NCBI GenBank assembly: GCA_012840135.1
Contig: DUMA01000001.1
Coordinates: forward strand, 1-64,000
Direction: 5' to 3'
From: Thermoanaerobacterales bacterium
Lineage (GTDB): Bacteria; Bacillota; Thermosediminibacteria; Thermosediminibacterales; Tepidanaerobacteraceae
DNA: 64,000 nt
Shown here: positions 46,840 through 55,708 of the stretch, piece after piece
Layout of the letters: the number at the start of each line of letters is the position of its first letter
How positions within the stretch are numbered: the first letter of the stretch is position 1
Notes under the pieces: generated by a model
The model's database searches: none
What the model saw: the letters and a program-made list of their open reading frames with translations, nothing else
What the model was told of the DNA's origin: nothing
Position numbers and translations under genes: made by a program

Positions 46840-48084
46840 TTACGGTTCTTTCATTGTAAAGGAAATCAGAAATCCCGATAAAACAAAGGCGAAGGTGAAC
46901 ACAAATAAAAATGTATAATTAAACCTGTTTATCAAAAAACCGCCTAGGATGGGAAGAAATGTGGTTGGTGCGGTTACCGTGTTTAAGAGACCTATGTACA
47001 ACGGCCTTTTTTCCTCGGGAGCAATTTTTAAAAGATAATTGAATATGCCCACCCAGACTCCGCTGTAGGTCACTCCTATAAATGCGAAGATGGAAGTATA
47101 AAGCAGAATAAAAGGATAACCCCTCAAATATAGCCAGTAGCTGGTCAGAGCCAGGACGGGCTGAAGTGCGGTAGCAAAACCTGTTATTAAGATTACCGGT
47201 CTGCTTCCCATGTGATCATTGATCCGTCCGAGAGCCACTCCTGCCAGCACGTATCCCAGCATCTGGGAAGATACGAAAAACCCAACAATGTCATAAGGGA
47301 GCCTCAGATTTTCTCTGGCGAAAATGACATAAAAGGGGAGGGGCATGAAAAAAAACCTTACCAGAGTATTGACCAGGATGAGTTTCCTGAGGGGGACATC
47401 GTTCATGAGAAAATGCGGTATTCTGCATAAAAATTCTATTAGGTTTTCCTGAGCTGGTTTTGTTTCGGAAATTTTTTCTCTTACCCGGCAAAAAGAAATG
47501 AATGATGCGGTGGCCAGTATAAAACCCATCATAAAAATGATAAAATAATTGTTGGGAAAGACCAGGTCTTTATTATCCAGGATGCCTTTTATGAGAAAGC
47601 CGGCTCCGAAGGCCAGGCTTCCGCCCAGGAACTGGGTCAGGGAATAATACCTGCCCCTGCGCTCAGGAGGAATGGATTTTGCAAAAATGTCAATCCACGG
47701 CACTCCCGTTATGCCGTCTGAAAAGGACAGTATGACGAAAAATAGATAGAACAAAACGAGGGAAAGGTCCGGATTTCTGGGAGCCAGCAGTGCCGATAAT
47801 GCCATGATGCCTATGGAAACCCGGAGGCTGCCGCCAGCCCAGAGCACTATGGGCTTTTTGTAGGGGAGGGCTTCCACCCGGTGGGCTACCAGCAGTTGCG
47901 GTAAAAACCATCCGCAATTCCTGATGGTGGTGGTAAGCCCGATCAGTATTGGAGAGTTGGTCAGCATGCTCACAAAAGACGGTATCACCGTGCTCGGGTC
48001 CAGAAAGGCCGAGGAAATGTTGAAGAAGATGGCATCAAAGCTAATGGCGTTGAAATTGGTTGCCAGCCGCTTTTTTTCATCCAT
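46840..48084 (-). CDS. MFS family permease
   Basis: See the entry with ascending coordinates; this line records the same gene read 5' to 3' on the minus strand, starting at ATG 48084 and ending at 46840. It has about 414 residues. Confidence 0.3.
   Translation of the reverse strand: MDEKKRLATNFNAISFDAIFFNISSAFLDPSTVIPSFVSMLTNSPILIGLTTTIRNCGWFLPQLLVAHRVEALPYKKPIVLWAGGSLRVSIGIMALSALLAPRNPDLSLVLFYLFFVILSFSDGITGVPWIDIFAKSIPPERRGRYYSLTQFLGGSLAFGAGFLIKGILDNKDLVFPNNYFIIFMMGFILATASFISFCRVREKISETKPAQENLIEFLCRIPHFLMNDVPLRKLILVNTLVRFFFMPLPFYVIFARENLRLPYDIVGFFVSSQMLGYVLAGVALGRINDHMGSRPVILITGFATALQPVLALTSYWLYLRGYPFILLYTSIFAFIGVTYSGVWVGIFNYLLKIAPEEKRPLYIGLLNTVTAPTTFLPILGGFLINRFNYTFLFVFTFAFVLSGFLISFTMKEP
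46840..48084 (-). CDS. Major facilitator superfamily permease
   Basis: About 414 residues from ATG 48084 (AAGGA eight bases upstream); a longer frame to 48165 lacks a site. Twelve membrane spans are likely. It starts 'Phe-Asp-Ala-Ile-Phe-Phe-Asn', has 'Asp-Gly-Ile-Thr-Gly-Val-Pro-Trp-Ile-Asp-Ile-Phe-Ala-Lys-Ser-Ile-Pro-Pro-Glu-Arg' with 'Arg-Gly-Arg-Tyr-Tyr-Ser' after span 4, and 'Gly-Arg-Ile-Asn-Asp-His-Met-Gly-Ser-Arg-Pro-Val' between spans 8 and 9, the MFS loop motif. Substrate unknown. It is divergent from moeA, sharing a palindromic spacer, and lies upstream of the liv riboswitch. Confidence 0.85.
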   Translation of the reverse strand: MDEKKRLATNFNAISFDAIFFNISSAFLDPSTVIPSFVSMLTNSPILIGLTTTIRNCGWFLPQLLVAHRVEALPYKKPIVLWAGGSLRVSIGIMALSALLAPRNPDLSLVLFYLFFVILSFSDGITGVPWIDIFAKSIPPERRGRYYSLTQFLGGSLAFGAGFLIKGILDNKDLVFPNNYFIIFMMGFILATASFISFCRVREKISETKPAQENLIEFLCRIPHFLMNDVPLRKLILVNTLVRFFFMPLPFYVIFARENLRLPYDIVGFFVSSQMLGYVLAGVALGRINDHMGSRPVILITGFATALQPVLALTSYWLYLRGYPFILLYTSIFAFIGVTYSGVWVGIFNYLLKIAPEEKRPLYIGLLNTVTAPTTFLPILGGFLINRFNYTFLFVFTFAFVLSGFLISFTMKEP

Positions 48085-48165
48085 GCCTTTTTCCTTGTCT
48101 TGCAACAAAGTAAAACCCCCAATGCAGATTGCCTTCATCCTGCCTGATAAATTGATTCGACACAA

Positions 48166-48209
48166 TTAATATTATTCCTTCATTCAAAATAAAAGAAGGA
48201 TAATATTAA
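48166..48209. repeat. Long inverted repeat between divergent MFS and moeA genes
   Basis: TTAATATTATTCCTTC (48166-48181) and GAAGGATAATATTAA (48195-48209) pair with one bulged T across a 13-base loop. It lies upstream of both genes, so it may be an operator or a leader hairpin. No T-run follows on either strand. Confidence 0.6.
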
Positions 48210-48256
48210 AGATTGTAGAATATTATATCATCAGTGTTGTGCGGAAAGATTATGAC

Positions 48257-49507
48257 ATGACGAAAGGAATGAATCAATTGTTGTTCAGTGCCGTCAGCGT
48301 GGAACAGGTAAAAGAGGTTCTTAAAAAATATCTGGAGGAATACGAGCCCGATATTGAGGAAGTGGACCTGCTTTCGGCTTACAACAGGGTTCTGGCGGAG
48401 GACATAGTTTCACAGGAAGACATTCCCGCCTTTAACCGTTCCACCGTGGACGGTTTTGCGGTGAAGGCCAGGGACACCTTTGGGGCCAGTGAATCCATGC
48501 CCGCACTCCTGACCCTGGTGGGCGAAATCAGGATGGGAGAGCAAACGGACATAAAAATTTCGACGGGCGAGGCGGCAAAAATACCCACCGGAGGCATGCT
48601 GCCGGAAGGTTCCGATGCCGTCGTTATGCTGGAATATACACAACTGATGGATGATACCACCCTCTGGGCCGAAAGGCCAGTGGCTCCCGGGGAAAATGTG
48701 GTGACAAAGGGGGAAGATATCCGAAGGGGCAGTGTGGTGCTGAAAAAAGGTCACACCCTCAGGCCCCAGGACCTTGGCGCACTGGCAGCTGTGGGCATCG
48801 ATAAGGTGAAAGTGGTAAAGCCCCCGCTCATTTCGGTTATTTCCACCGGAGACGAGGTTAAGCCTCCGGGACAGTCCATAAAGCCGGGGGAAGTGAGGGA
48901 TATAAACACATATGCCATCTGCGGTGAGGTCATGAAATGGGGAGGGCAGCCTCTGCCGCAGGGCATAGTGAGGGATAATTTCGGGGATTTGTACAATGCC
49001 GTAAAAACTGCCCTGGGAAAAAGCCATGCGGTGCTACTGACCGGCGGAAGCTCGGTAGGAGCCCGAGACCACACCGTGAAGGTCATTGAAAGCCTAGGAA
49101 AACCCGGCGTGCTGGCCCACGGCCTTCCGGTAAAGCCCGGCAAGCCGACGGTGGTGGCGGTGGTGGAAGGCAAGCCCGTCATAGGCCTTCCCGGCCATCC
49201 GGTCTCGGCCATGGTGATATTCGAAATAATCGTAAGGCCCGTCATATCCACGATGCTGGGAAGGCCCGAAGATTACGGGGGAACAAGGGTCTTGGCCAGG
49301 TTGTCCAGGAATATGGCATCCGCCGCAGGAAGAGAAGATTTTATAAGGGTGAAGCTGGAGCGAAGGGGAGAAGAACTGTGGGCGGTGCCTGTTCTAGGAA
49401 AGTCCGGCCTTATATCCAGCATGGTGGACTCCCATGGCCTGGCGCATATCCCGCCGCATAAACAGGGAGTAGCGGAAGGGGAACTGGTGGAGGTGGAGAT
49501 ATATTAA
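48257..49507 (+). CDS. moeA: Molybdopterin molybdenumtransferase MoeA
   Basis: About 416 residues from ATG 48257 (GGAAAG upstream); GTG 48239 is possible. MoeA inserts molybdate into adenylylated molybdopterin. It has 'Pro-Ala-Phe-Asn-Arg-Ser-Thr-Val-Asp-Gly-Phe-Ala-Val', the conserved substrate loop, 'Ile-Pro-Thr-Gly-Gly-Met-Leu-Pro', 'Ser-Thr-Gly-Asp-Glu-Val', 'Thr-Gly-Gly-Ser-Ser-Val-Gly-Ala-Arg-Asp', and 'Leu-Pro-Gly-His-Pro-Val-Ser-Ala'. It is the first of six cofactor genes in a row. Confidence 0.93.
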   Translation: MTKGMNQLLFSAVSVEQVKEVLKKYLEEYEPDIEEVDLLSAYNRVLAEDIVSQEDIPAFNRSTVDGFAVKARDTFGASESMPALLTLVGEIRMGEQTDIKISTGEAAKIPTGGMLPEGSDAVVMLEYTQLMDDTTLWAERPVAPGENVVTKGEDIRRGSVVLKKGHTLRPQDLGALAAVGIDKVKVVKPPLISVISTGDEVKPPGQSIKPGEVRDINTYAICGEVMKWGGQPLPQGIVRDNFGDLYNAVKTALGKSHAVLLTGGSSVGARDHTVKVIESLGKPGVLAHGLPVKPGKPTVVAVVEGKPVIGLPGHPVSAMVIFEIIVRPVISTMLGRPEDYGGTRVLARLSRNMASAAGREDFIRVKLERRGEELWAVPVLGKSGLISSMVDSHGLAHIPPHKQGVAEGELVEVEIY

Positions 49508-49589
49508 GGAAGAAACACGGGAAGGTTATTTTATCTTTTAGCCCGGCAGAATAATTAATATAGATTAGATTATATAAAGGAGATTTTGT

Positions 49590-51542
49590 ATGAAAAAGAG
49601 GGATGTTTATCTGGACAATATGCCCCTGGAAGAGGCAAAGAAGCTGTTTTTCGAGGAGCTGCGGGAGGCTGGGGTTTTAAAGCCCCGGGAACCGGAGATT
49701 CTGGATGTTCGGAAGGCTCTCGGCAGGATCACGGCGGAGCCGGTTTTTGCTAAAATATCGTCTCCCCATTACCATGCGGCAGCCATGGATGGCATTGCGG
49801 TGGCGGCAAAGGACACCTTCGGAGCTGATGAAAGCAATCCCATCAGGTTGAAGGAAGGAATCAACTTTAAATATGTGGACACCGGCGATCCCCTTCCTCC
49901 CGGATGCGATACGGTGATAATGATAGAAGAAATCCACCCGGTGGGCGATGGAGAAGTAGAGATAATAAAACCCTGTTCCCCCTGGGACAATTTGCGGGGC
50001 ATAGGGGAGGATATAGTGGCCACAGAGCTCATTGTGCCTGAAAATCACCGGCTGCGGCCCCAGGACCTGGGAGCCATCCTGGCGGGAGGGCATGTGCAGG
50101 TGGCCGTGAGAAGAAAACCGGTAGTGGCCATAATACCAACGGGAACCGAACTGGTATCTCCAGGGATGACCTTAAAGCCCGGTGATATCATAGAATACAA
50201 TTCTTCCGTGCTGGCGGGGTTTGTGGAGGAGTGGGGCGGTCAGGTCCTGGTCATGGAAAAGGTGGAAGACGATTATGAAAAAATAAGACAGAGGGTTAAG
50301 GAAGCCCTGGAAAGAGCCGATGCGGTCATAATAAACGCCGGTTCCTCGGCAGGTTCCGAAGACTACACTTCATCCTGCATAGCGGAACTGGGCAAACTGC
50401 TGGTGCACGGTGTGGCCATAAGGCCCGGCAAACCCGTGATGCTGGGGAGGATAGGCGATAAGCCAGTCCTGGGCATTCCCGGCTATCCTGTATCGGCAGC
50501 CCTTACCATGAACCTCTTTGTGAAGCCATTGCTTTATTTGATGCAGGGCATCCCGGCTCCTGTGCCGGAGAAGATAGAGGCGGTCATGTCCCGGCGGGTT
50601 GTGTCTTCAATAGGCACCGAGGAGTTCCTCAGGGTAAAGCTGGGTCGCATAGGGGAGCGGGTCTGCGCATCACCACTTTCCCGGGGAGCGGGTGTCATTA
50701 TGTCAATGGTGAGAGCCGACGGCATTGTCAGGATACCGGCACTGAAGGAAGGGCTGGAGGCTGGAGAGCGGGTGGAAGTGGAGCTTTTGAGGCCGGCCTA
50801 TGAGATTGAAAACACCGTCGTTATAACAGGAAGCCACGATATAACCCTCGATCTTCTGGCCAGCGAGGTCAAAAAATATTATCCTGAGCTCAATGTCTCT
50901 TCCGCCCACGTGGGGAGCATGGGCGGGATCATGGCATTGAAGCGTGGCGAAGCCCACATGGCGGGCATGCACCTTCTGGACCTCGATACGGGAGAATATA
51001 ATGTTCCGTATTTAAAAAGGTACCTGCCGGAAAGAGGGATAGTGCTGGTGAACCTCGTACGCCGCCAGCAGGGTATCATGGTGCAGAAAGGCAATCCTAA
51101 AGGAATAAAGGGCATCGAAGATTTAAAAAGGCCCGATGTGCTCTTCATTAACCGCCAGAGGGGAGCCGGGACCAGGCTGCTTCTGGATTTGAAATTAAAG
51201 GAACTGGGAATATCCCCCCATGAGATAAGAGGATACGACCGGGAAGAATATACCCATATGGCGGTAGCGGCGGCGGTGGCAGGAGGCAGCGCCGATGCGG
51301 GCTTGGGGATTCTGGCGGCTGCCAATGCCCTGGACCTGGACTTCATCCCCGTCTCACCTGAAGAATACGATCTTGCCATCCCTGAAGAATTTTACCATCT
51401 GGACTCCGTAAAAAAGATGCTCAGTGTCATCAACACCGCCGAATTCAAAAAAAAGGTCGAAGCTCTGGGAGGCTACGACACCCGCGATACAGGCAAAATA
51501 ATATATCAAGGGGTCGGAGTGTCACAGGGACGGTTCCGTTGA
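49590..51542 (+). CDS. MoeA fused to a periplasmic-binding-protein-like domain
   Basis: The 650-residue protein has two parts. Residues ~1-405 form a second MoeA ('His-Ala-Ala-Ala-Met-Asp-Gly-Ile-Ala-Val', 'Asn-Ala-Gly-Ser-Ser-Ala-Gly-Ser-Glu-Asp-Tyr', 'Ile-Pro-Gly-Tyr-Pro-Val-Ser-Ala'). Residues ~415-640 resemble a PBP-like substrate-binding domain ('Gly-Ser-His-Asp-Ile-Thr-Leu-Asp-Leu-Leu', 'Asn-Arg-Gln-Arg-Gly-Ala-Gly-Thr-Arg', 'Ala-Asp-Ala-Gly-Leu-Gly'), probably binding molybdate or tungstate or sensing it. This fusion is common in Firmicutes and archaea. The last residues and stop codon are encoded by a dispersed repeat starting at 51519, so the C-terminus may have been altered. Confidence 0.92.
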   Translation: MKKRDVYLDNMPLEEAKKLFFEELREAGVLKPREPEILDVRKALGRITAEPVFAKISSPHYHAAAMDGIAVAAKDTFGADESNPIRLKEGINFKYVDTGDPLPPGCDTVIMIEEIHPVGDGEVEIIKPCSPWDNLRGIGEDIVATELIVPENHRLRPQDLGAILAGGHVQVAVRRKPVVAIIPTGTELVSPGMTLKPGDIIEYNSSVLAGFVEEWGGQVLVMEKVEDDYEKIRQRVKEALERADAVIINAGSSAGSEDYTSSCIAELGKLLVHGVAIRPGKPVMLGRIGDKPVLGIPGYPVSAALTMNLFVKPLLYLMQGIPAPVPEKIEAVMSRRVVSSIGTEEFLRVKLGRIGERVCASPLSRGAGVIMSMVRADGIVRIPALKEGLEAGERVEVELLRPAYEIENTVVITGSHDITLDLLASEVKKYYPELNVSSAHVGSMGGIMALKRGEAHMAGMHLLDLDTGEYNVPYLKRYLPERGIVLVNLVRRQQGIMVQKGNPKGIKGIEDLKRPDVLFINRQRGAGTRLLLDLKLKELGISPHEIRGYDREEYTHMAVAAAVAGGSADAGLGILAAANALDLDFIPVSPEEYDLAIPEEFYHLDSVKKMLSVINTAEFKKKVEALGGYDTRDTGKIIYQGVGVSQGRFR

Positions 51543-51583
51543 CACACATCCATATCGTGTCAAAAGAACCGTCCCCATGACAC
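51519..51583. repeat. Dispersed palindromic repeat (GGGACGGTTC family)
   Basis: GTGTCACAGGGACGGTTC (51519-51536) faces its near-complement at 51566-51583, and inside it TTGACAC faces GTGTCAA. The core GGGACGGTTC recurs at 58002-58011. Elements with this core are widespread short repeats in clostridia. It overlaps the end of the moeA-PBP gene. Confidence 0.75.
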
Positions 51584-51633
51584 AACAGGGACACAACCGT
51601 GACAAAAATATTTGGTGAATAGGGGGGCCATGG

Positions 51634-52605
51634 ATGAAGGATGCCGTCGGCAGAGAAATAAATTACCTCAGGATTTCCGTCACCGACCGGTGCAATTTCC
51701 GGTGCCTTTATTGTATGCCTGAAAAGGGAGTGGAGCCCAAATCCCATTCGGATATTCTCCGCTTTGAGGAGATGGTGGAATTTGTAAGGGCCGTAGCTCC
51801 TCTGGGCATCACCAGAATCAGGGTCACCGGCGGCGAACCCCTGGTGAGGAAGGGGATACCGAGTTTTATCCGGGAGCTTCGAAACATAAATGGTATAAGG
51901 GATATATCCATTACTACCAACGGTTCGCTCCTTGCGCCCATAGCGGCGGATTTGAAAGATGCAGGTCTAGACAGGGTAAACATAAGTCTTGACACCTTAA
52001 AGCCTGAAAGGTTCCGCAAAATCACCCGCTGCGGCAGGCTCTCCGACGTGCTGCGCGGAATAGAATCTGCGCTCGAGACAGGCCTTGTCCCGGTGAAGTT
52101 AAACTGTGTGATGGTCCGTGGATTCAATGATGATGAGATCGGGGATTTTATCGAACTTACCAGAAGTTATCCCATTTACATTAGATTTATTGAGCTCATG
52201 CCCCTGGGCGAAAAAGGATGGAGCCAGGGCAAATATATTTCCGCGGAAGAAATAAAATCCTCCATAAAAGAAAGACTTATGCCCACCGGCGCCCCTGCCG
52301 GAGCGGGTCCGGCCGTATACTACAGGGTACCCGGGGCTGTCGGAGCGGTAGGTTTCATAACCCCCATCAGCCGCCATTTCTGTGATGCCTGCAACCGTGT
52401 TCGGCTCACCGCTGACGGCAAGTTAAAACCATGCCTGGAATCGGACCTGGAGATAGATATAAAGAAAGCCCTGAGGGAGAAAAAAGGCGAAGAGGAACTG
52501 CGAAGCCTTTTCAGGGAGGCTATTATGAAAAAGCCCGTGTGCCACCATATGATGCCGGAAGAAAAAAGCGCTCATCGGCGCCACATGTGGCAGATAGGGG
52601 GTTAG
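51634..52605 (+). CDS. moaA: GTP 3',8-cyclase MoaA (radical SAM)
   Basis: A 323-residue enzyme that converts GTP to the cyclic intermediate, the first step of molybdopterin synthesis. The radical SAM cluster ligands are Cys20, Cys24 and Cys27. The second cluster uses Cys250, Cys253 and Cys267. The conserved C-terminal Gly-Gly needed for activity is present. GGGGGG precedes the ATG. The gene begins about 90 bases after the moeA-PBP stop, across the repeat element, and runs into moaC. Confidence 0.95.
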   Translation: MKDAVGREINYLRISVTDRCNFRCLYCMPEKGVEPKSHSDILRFEEMVEFVRAVAPLGITRIRVTGGEPLVRKGIPSFIRELRNINGIRDISITTNGSLLAPIAADLKDAGLDRVNISLDTLKPERFRKITRCGRLSDVLRGIESALETGLVPVKLNCVMVRGFNDDEIGDFIELTRSYPIYIRFIELMPLGEKGWSQGKYISAEEIKSSIKERLMPTGAPAGAGPAVYYRVPGAVGAVGFITPISRHFCDACNRVRLTADGKLKPCLESDLEIDIKKALREKKGEEELRSLFREAIMKKPVCHHMMPEEKSAHRRHMWQIGG

Positions 52606-52608
52606 ACA

Positions 52609-53094
52609 ATGGAATTTACTCATTTCAATGAGGAAGGGAAAGCCCGCATGGTGAATGTGGGGCAAAAAGCGGACACAGAGCGGGTAGCCGTGGCCCGGGG
52701 ATTAATAGAAATGAAGCCCGAAACCCTGAAAATGATACTGGAGGGGAGGGCCAAAAAAGGTGATGTTCTGGCGGTTTCTCAGGTGGCGGGCATCATGGCG
52801 GCAAAAGAGACATCCCGCATCATACCCATGTGCCACAATATTTTTTTGACCGGGGCGGATATAAAGTTTGAAATATATGAAGACAGGAGCGCCATTGGCG
52901 TGGAAGCTCGCATTACCACCGTGGGCAAGACCGGAGTGGAGATGGAAGCCTTGACGGCGGTATCAGCGGCTTGCCTCACCATATACGACATGTGCAAGGC
53001 AGTAGATCGCGGCATGGTGATAAAAGATATCCGCCTGGTGGAAAAAAGAGGCGGAAAGAGCGGGACGTTCAAGATCGAAAAGTGTGATGCGTGA
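52609..53094 (+). CDS. moaC: Cyclic pyranopterin monophosphate synthase MoaC
   Basis: A 161-residue enzyme that completes cPMP formation after MoaA. Family phrases are 'Met-Val-Asn-Val-Gly-Gln-Lys', '[17 protein letters not shown]', 'Ile-Pro-Met-Cys-His', '[10 protein letters not shown]' and 'Asp-Met-Cys-Lys-Ala-Val-Asp-Arg'. It starts three bases after moaA ends. Confidence 0.95.
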   Translation: MEFTHFNEEGKARMVNVGQKADTERVAVARGLIEMKPETLKMILEGRAKKGDVLAVSQVAGIMAAKETSRIIPMCHNIFLTGADIKFEIYEDRSAIGVEARITTVGKTGVEMEALTAVSAACLTIYDMCKAVDRGMVIKDIRLVEKRGGKSGTFKIEKCDA

Positions 53095-53188
53095 AGTAGA
53101 TTGTCCGGTTTATGATCCTGAAAAAGAAGGTGATTAGTGCACATAAAAAGGCTAGGTATGTTTTAACATAAAAAGCGGAGGTTGACTT

Positions 53189-53620
53189 ATGGGGAAGATT
53201 ATAGCTGTATGCAAGAGCGAGCAAAAAGGTGAACGCAAGGTTAATGTGGGTTCCGCACGGCTTGTGGAAAACTTTGGCGTAGAAGGCGACGCCCATGGCG
53301 GCAGCTGGCACCGCCAGGTGAGCCTCCTTGCCGTGGAAAGTATAACTAAAATGGTGGAAAAAGGCCTGAAAGTCGGGCCCGGCGATTTTGCCGAAAATAT
53401 TACCACCGAAGGCATAGACCTGGCAAACCTGGCTGTGGGCACGAAGCTTCAGGCTGGTCAGGCCCTGCTGGAAGTAACGCAGATAGGCAAGAAATGTCAC
53501 GCCAGATGCGCCATATATGAACAGGCCGGTGACTGCATCATGCCCCGGGAGGGGATCTTCGCGAGGGTTTTAAAGGGCGGGATCGTATCCGCCGGCGACA
53601 GTATAGATATAGTACAATAA
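53189..53620 (+). CDS. MOSC domain protein
   Basis: A 143-residue stand-alone MOSC domain, a fold that binds sulfurated molybdenum cofactor. It has 'Gly-Ser-Ala-Arg-Leu-Val-Glu-Asn-Phe-Gly-Val-Glu-Gly-Asp-Ala-His-Gly-Gly', 'Pro-Gly-Asp-Phe-Ala-Glu-Asn-Ile', and 'Gly-Lys-Lys-Cys-His', in which Cys near residue 110 is the typical sulfur-carrying position. Found next to mog in many clostridia, where it may handle sulfide on the cofactor; exact reaction unknown. Confidence 0.92.
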   Translation: MGKIIAVCKSEQKGERKVNVGSARLVENFGVEGDAHGGSWHRQVSLLAVESITKMVEKGLKVGPGDFAENITTEGIDLANLAVGTKLQAGQALLEVTQIGKKCHARCAIYEQAGDCIMPREGIFARVLKGGIVSAGDSIDIVQ

Positions 53621-53701
53621 GCAATAAATATGTTGCAGATTCGGTGACCGGAAAAACGCATATGATGAATGATATTTTTTGAAAAATAAACGGAGGCGAT
53701 A

Positions 53702-54190
53702 ATGGTGATAAAAATAGCCATTCTTACGGCCAGTGACCGCGGATCAAAGGGTGAGAGGGAGGATGTAAGCGGCAGGGTCATAGAAGAAATGGTAAAGGCC
53801 ATCGACGGTCAGGTGGTGGACTACAGGGTGGTGTCCGATGACCTTGATGTATTGAAAGAGACCATGCTCCAGATGTGCGAAAAAGGTGCCGATATCATCC
53901 TCACCACCGGGGGCACCGGCTTTTCGCCCAGAGACAACACTCCCGAGGCCACCCTTTCCGTTATAGAAAGGGAGGTGCCCGGCATACCCGAGGCCATGCG
54001 GCAAAATAGCCTGCAAAAGACTCCCAATGCTATGCTCTCCAGGGCCCGGGCCGGAATCCGCGGCAAGACTCTCATTGTAAACCTGCCCGGCAGCCCCAAA
54101 GCCGTCCGGGAAAATCTCGAAATAATACTCCCGGCCCTGCCTCACGCGGTGGAAGTATTAAAAGGGTGGGTAAAGGACTGCGGAAAATAA
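53702..54190 (+). CDS. mog: Molybdopterin adenylyltransferase MogA/MoaB
   Basis: A 162-residue enzyme that adenylylates molybdopterin before MoeA acts. The start 'Ile-Ala-Ile-Leu-Thr-Ala-Ser-Asp-Arg-Gly' and the motifs 'Leu-Thr-Thr-Gly-Gly-Thr-Gly-Phe-Ser-Pro-Arg-Asp' and 'Asn-Leu-Pro-Gly-Ser-Pro-Lys-Ala' are diagnostic. The ATG at 53702 follows GGAGGCGATA. It closes the cofactor cluster. Confidence 0.93.
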   Translation: MVIKIAILTASDRGSKGEREDVSGRVIEEMVKAIDGQVVDYRVVSDDLDVLKETMLQMCEKGADIILTTGGTGFSPRDNTPEATLSVIEREVPGIPEAMRQNSLQKTPNAMLSRARAGIRGKTLIVNLPGSPKAVRENLEIILPALPHAVEVLKGWVKDCGK

Positions 54191-54283
54191 AAAAACCGGC
54201 GAAATATAATTGTATCTATGGTCAAATGAAGAAAGTCAATTTTCGAACATTCAATTTGAGTAGCTACAATACCGCAACAAAAG

Positions 54284-54676
54284 TTACTTTATTGTTAAAA
54301 TGCCATACTGCTCGAAATGATGATCAAAAGTAAAAGCTCTGTCAATATTTAGTCTCTTGATCATAGCAAAACTGGTGGCATCCGTATAAGAAAAGTCTTT
54401 GTCTTCATACTTTTCGATGATACTTTTCGCACTTTTTTCGTCGGCATCGGTGACAGACTCCACATTCCATGTATTGGTCAATAACCACCGACGGGCTAAA
54501 CTAGGATGAGTTCTTGCCGATAAAAGGTTGTAAGTTTCGGCCACAATAAAATTGGAGATGATTAGTTCAGCACCTTGTTCTGTTAACCTTTTTAAAATAT
54601 CTACAGATAAAAGATGGTTGTAATCATTTTTGATTAGTAGTGCTGCGATGGCACTGGTATCTACAAAGACTATCAT
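54284..54676 (-). CDS. PIN-domain toxin (VapC-like)
   Basis: A 130-residue predicted ribonuclease. The acidic PIN residues are Asp6 ('Val-Asp-Thr-Ser'), Glu47, Asp99 ('Tyr-Thr-Asp-Ala') and Asp118 ('Phe-Asp-His-His-Phe'). Toxins of this type cut tRNA or rRNA when the labile antitoxin is lost. Its start overlaps the antitoxin stop by four bases, giving the usual antitoxin-first operon. Confidence 0.88.
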   Translation of the reverse strand: MIVFVDTSAIAALLIKNDYNHLLSVDILKRLTEQGAELIISNFIVAETYNLLSARTHPSLARRWLLTNTWNVESVTDADEKSAKSIIEKYEDKDFSYTDATSFAMIKRLNIDRAFTFDHHFEQYGILTIK

Positions 54677-54933
54677 TGTTTATCACCTAAATATTTATGT
54701 TTATTTGATGAGATATCAGTTTTCCCTTCCTTATCTTCGGCCGAACCTATGAGATTCCATATACCATCATCAAAAGAAGCTTTATTATAATTGGGTAACT
54801 TATATAAAATAATTTTTTCATTTACAACTTCGGCTATGACGTAGTCATTTTCGTTAATGTGTAAATTGTCCCTTATTTTTTTTGTCAGTGTTATCTGACC
54901 TTTCTCTCTTACTCTTAAAATTTGTTTTTCCAT
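54673..54933 (-). CDS. AbrB/SpoVT-type antitoxin
   Basis: An 86-residue DNA-binding antitoxin with a swapped-hairpin AbrB domain at the N-terminus ('Val-Arg-Glu-Lys-Gly-Gln-Ile-Thr-Leu-Thr-Lys-Lys-Ile-Arg') and 'Asn-Glu-Asn-Asp-Tyr-Val-Ile-Ala-Glu' as second strand. The C-terminal 35 residues, with Ser/Asp/Gly, would wrap the toxin. It probably represses its own operon. Confidence 0.85.
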   Translation of the reverse strand: MEKQILRVREKGQITLTKKIRDNLHINENDYVIAEVVNEKIILYKLPNYNKASFDDGIWNLIGSAEDKEGKTDISSNKHKYLGDKQ

Positions 54934-55138
54934 TTTTGCTCACTTCTCCTACTTTATAATACTTTCTAACTAGATCTTACTAAAGATTTTATAAAAAATC
55001 AATAAAGTTTATAGAATTATATAAGATAATAAAATAGGTTGCGGGTAAATCATAAAAGTGATAAATATCACTGAATTTGGTTGGGATTAGGTTGATTAGA
55101 TTGGTTCAAAAAAATCATAGGAAGAGCGAGGTGTAAAA

Positions 55139-55708
55139 ATGCAAAGGTGTCCCTGGTGCGGCAGCGATGAGCTTTACGTTAAATATCACGATGAAGAATG
55201 GGGAGTGCCCGTCCATGATGACAGGAAACACTTTGAATTTCTGGTGCTGGAGTCGGCTCAGGCGGGATTGAGCTGGATTACCATTCTTCGAAGGAGAGAA
55301 AACTACAGAAGGGCCTATGCGGACTTTGACCCTGCGGAAGTATCCAGGTACGATGAATCCAAAATCCAGCAACTGATGAAGGACGACGGTATCATAAGGA
55401 ACTATAAGAAGATAGAGGCTTCCGTAAACAATGCCAGAAGATTTCTTGAAATCCAGAGGGAATTCGGGAGCTTCGACAATTACATATGGCGCTTTGTGGA
55501 TTATAAACCCGTATTTAATGCCTGGGAAAGCGTTTCGGAAATACCTCCGAGGACGGAAATATCCGATGAAATCAGCAGAGACTTAAAAAAGCGGGGCTTT
55601 AAATTTGTGGGTTCTACCATAATCTATTCCCACATGCAGGCAACGGGCCTGGTGAATGACCATATCATAAGCTGCTTTAGATACCGTGAGCTTAATCAAC
55701 CAGGTTAA
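55139..55708 (+). CDS. tag: DNA-3-methyladenine glycosylase I
   Basis: A 189-residue DNA repair enzyme that removes 3-methyladenine. The zinc ligands Cys4, His17, His175 and Cys179 are all present at the same positions as in E. coli Tag. 'Glu-Ser-Ala-Gln-Ala-Gly-Leu-Ser-Trp' carries the catalytic Glu. AGGAAGAGCGAGG lies upstream. It is a single gene upstream of groESL. Confidence 0.95.
   Translation: MQRCPWCGSDELYVKYHDEEWGVPVHDDRKHFEFLVLESAQAGLSWITILRRRENYRRAYADFDPAEVSRYDESKIQQLMKDDGIIRNYKKIEASVNNARRFLEIQREFGSFDNYIWRFVDYKPVFNAWESVSEIPPRTEISDEISRDLKKRGFKFVGSTIIYSHMQATGLVNDHIISCFRYRELNQPG

Noticed and set aside
46840-48084. Duplicate listing of the MFS gene with descending coordinates
   Set aside because: One feature entry gives the gene as 48084 to 46840; it is the same gene as the ascending entry and should be ignored.
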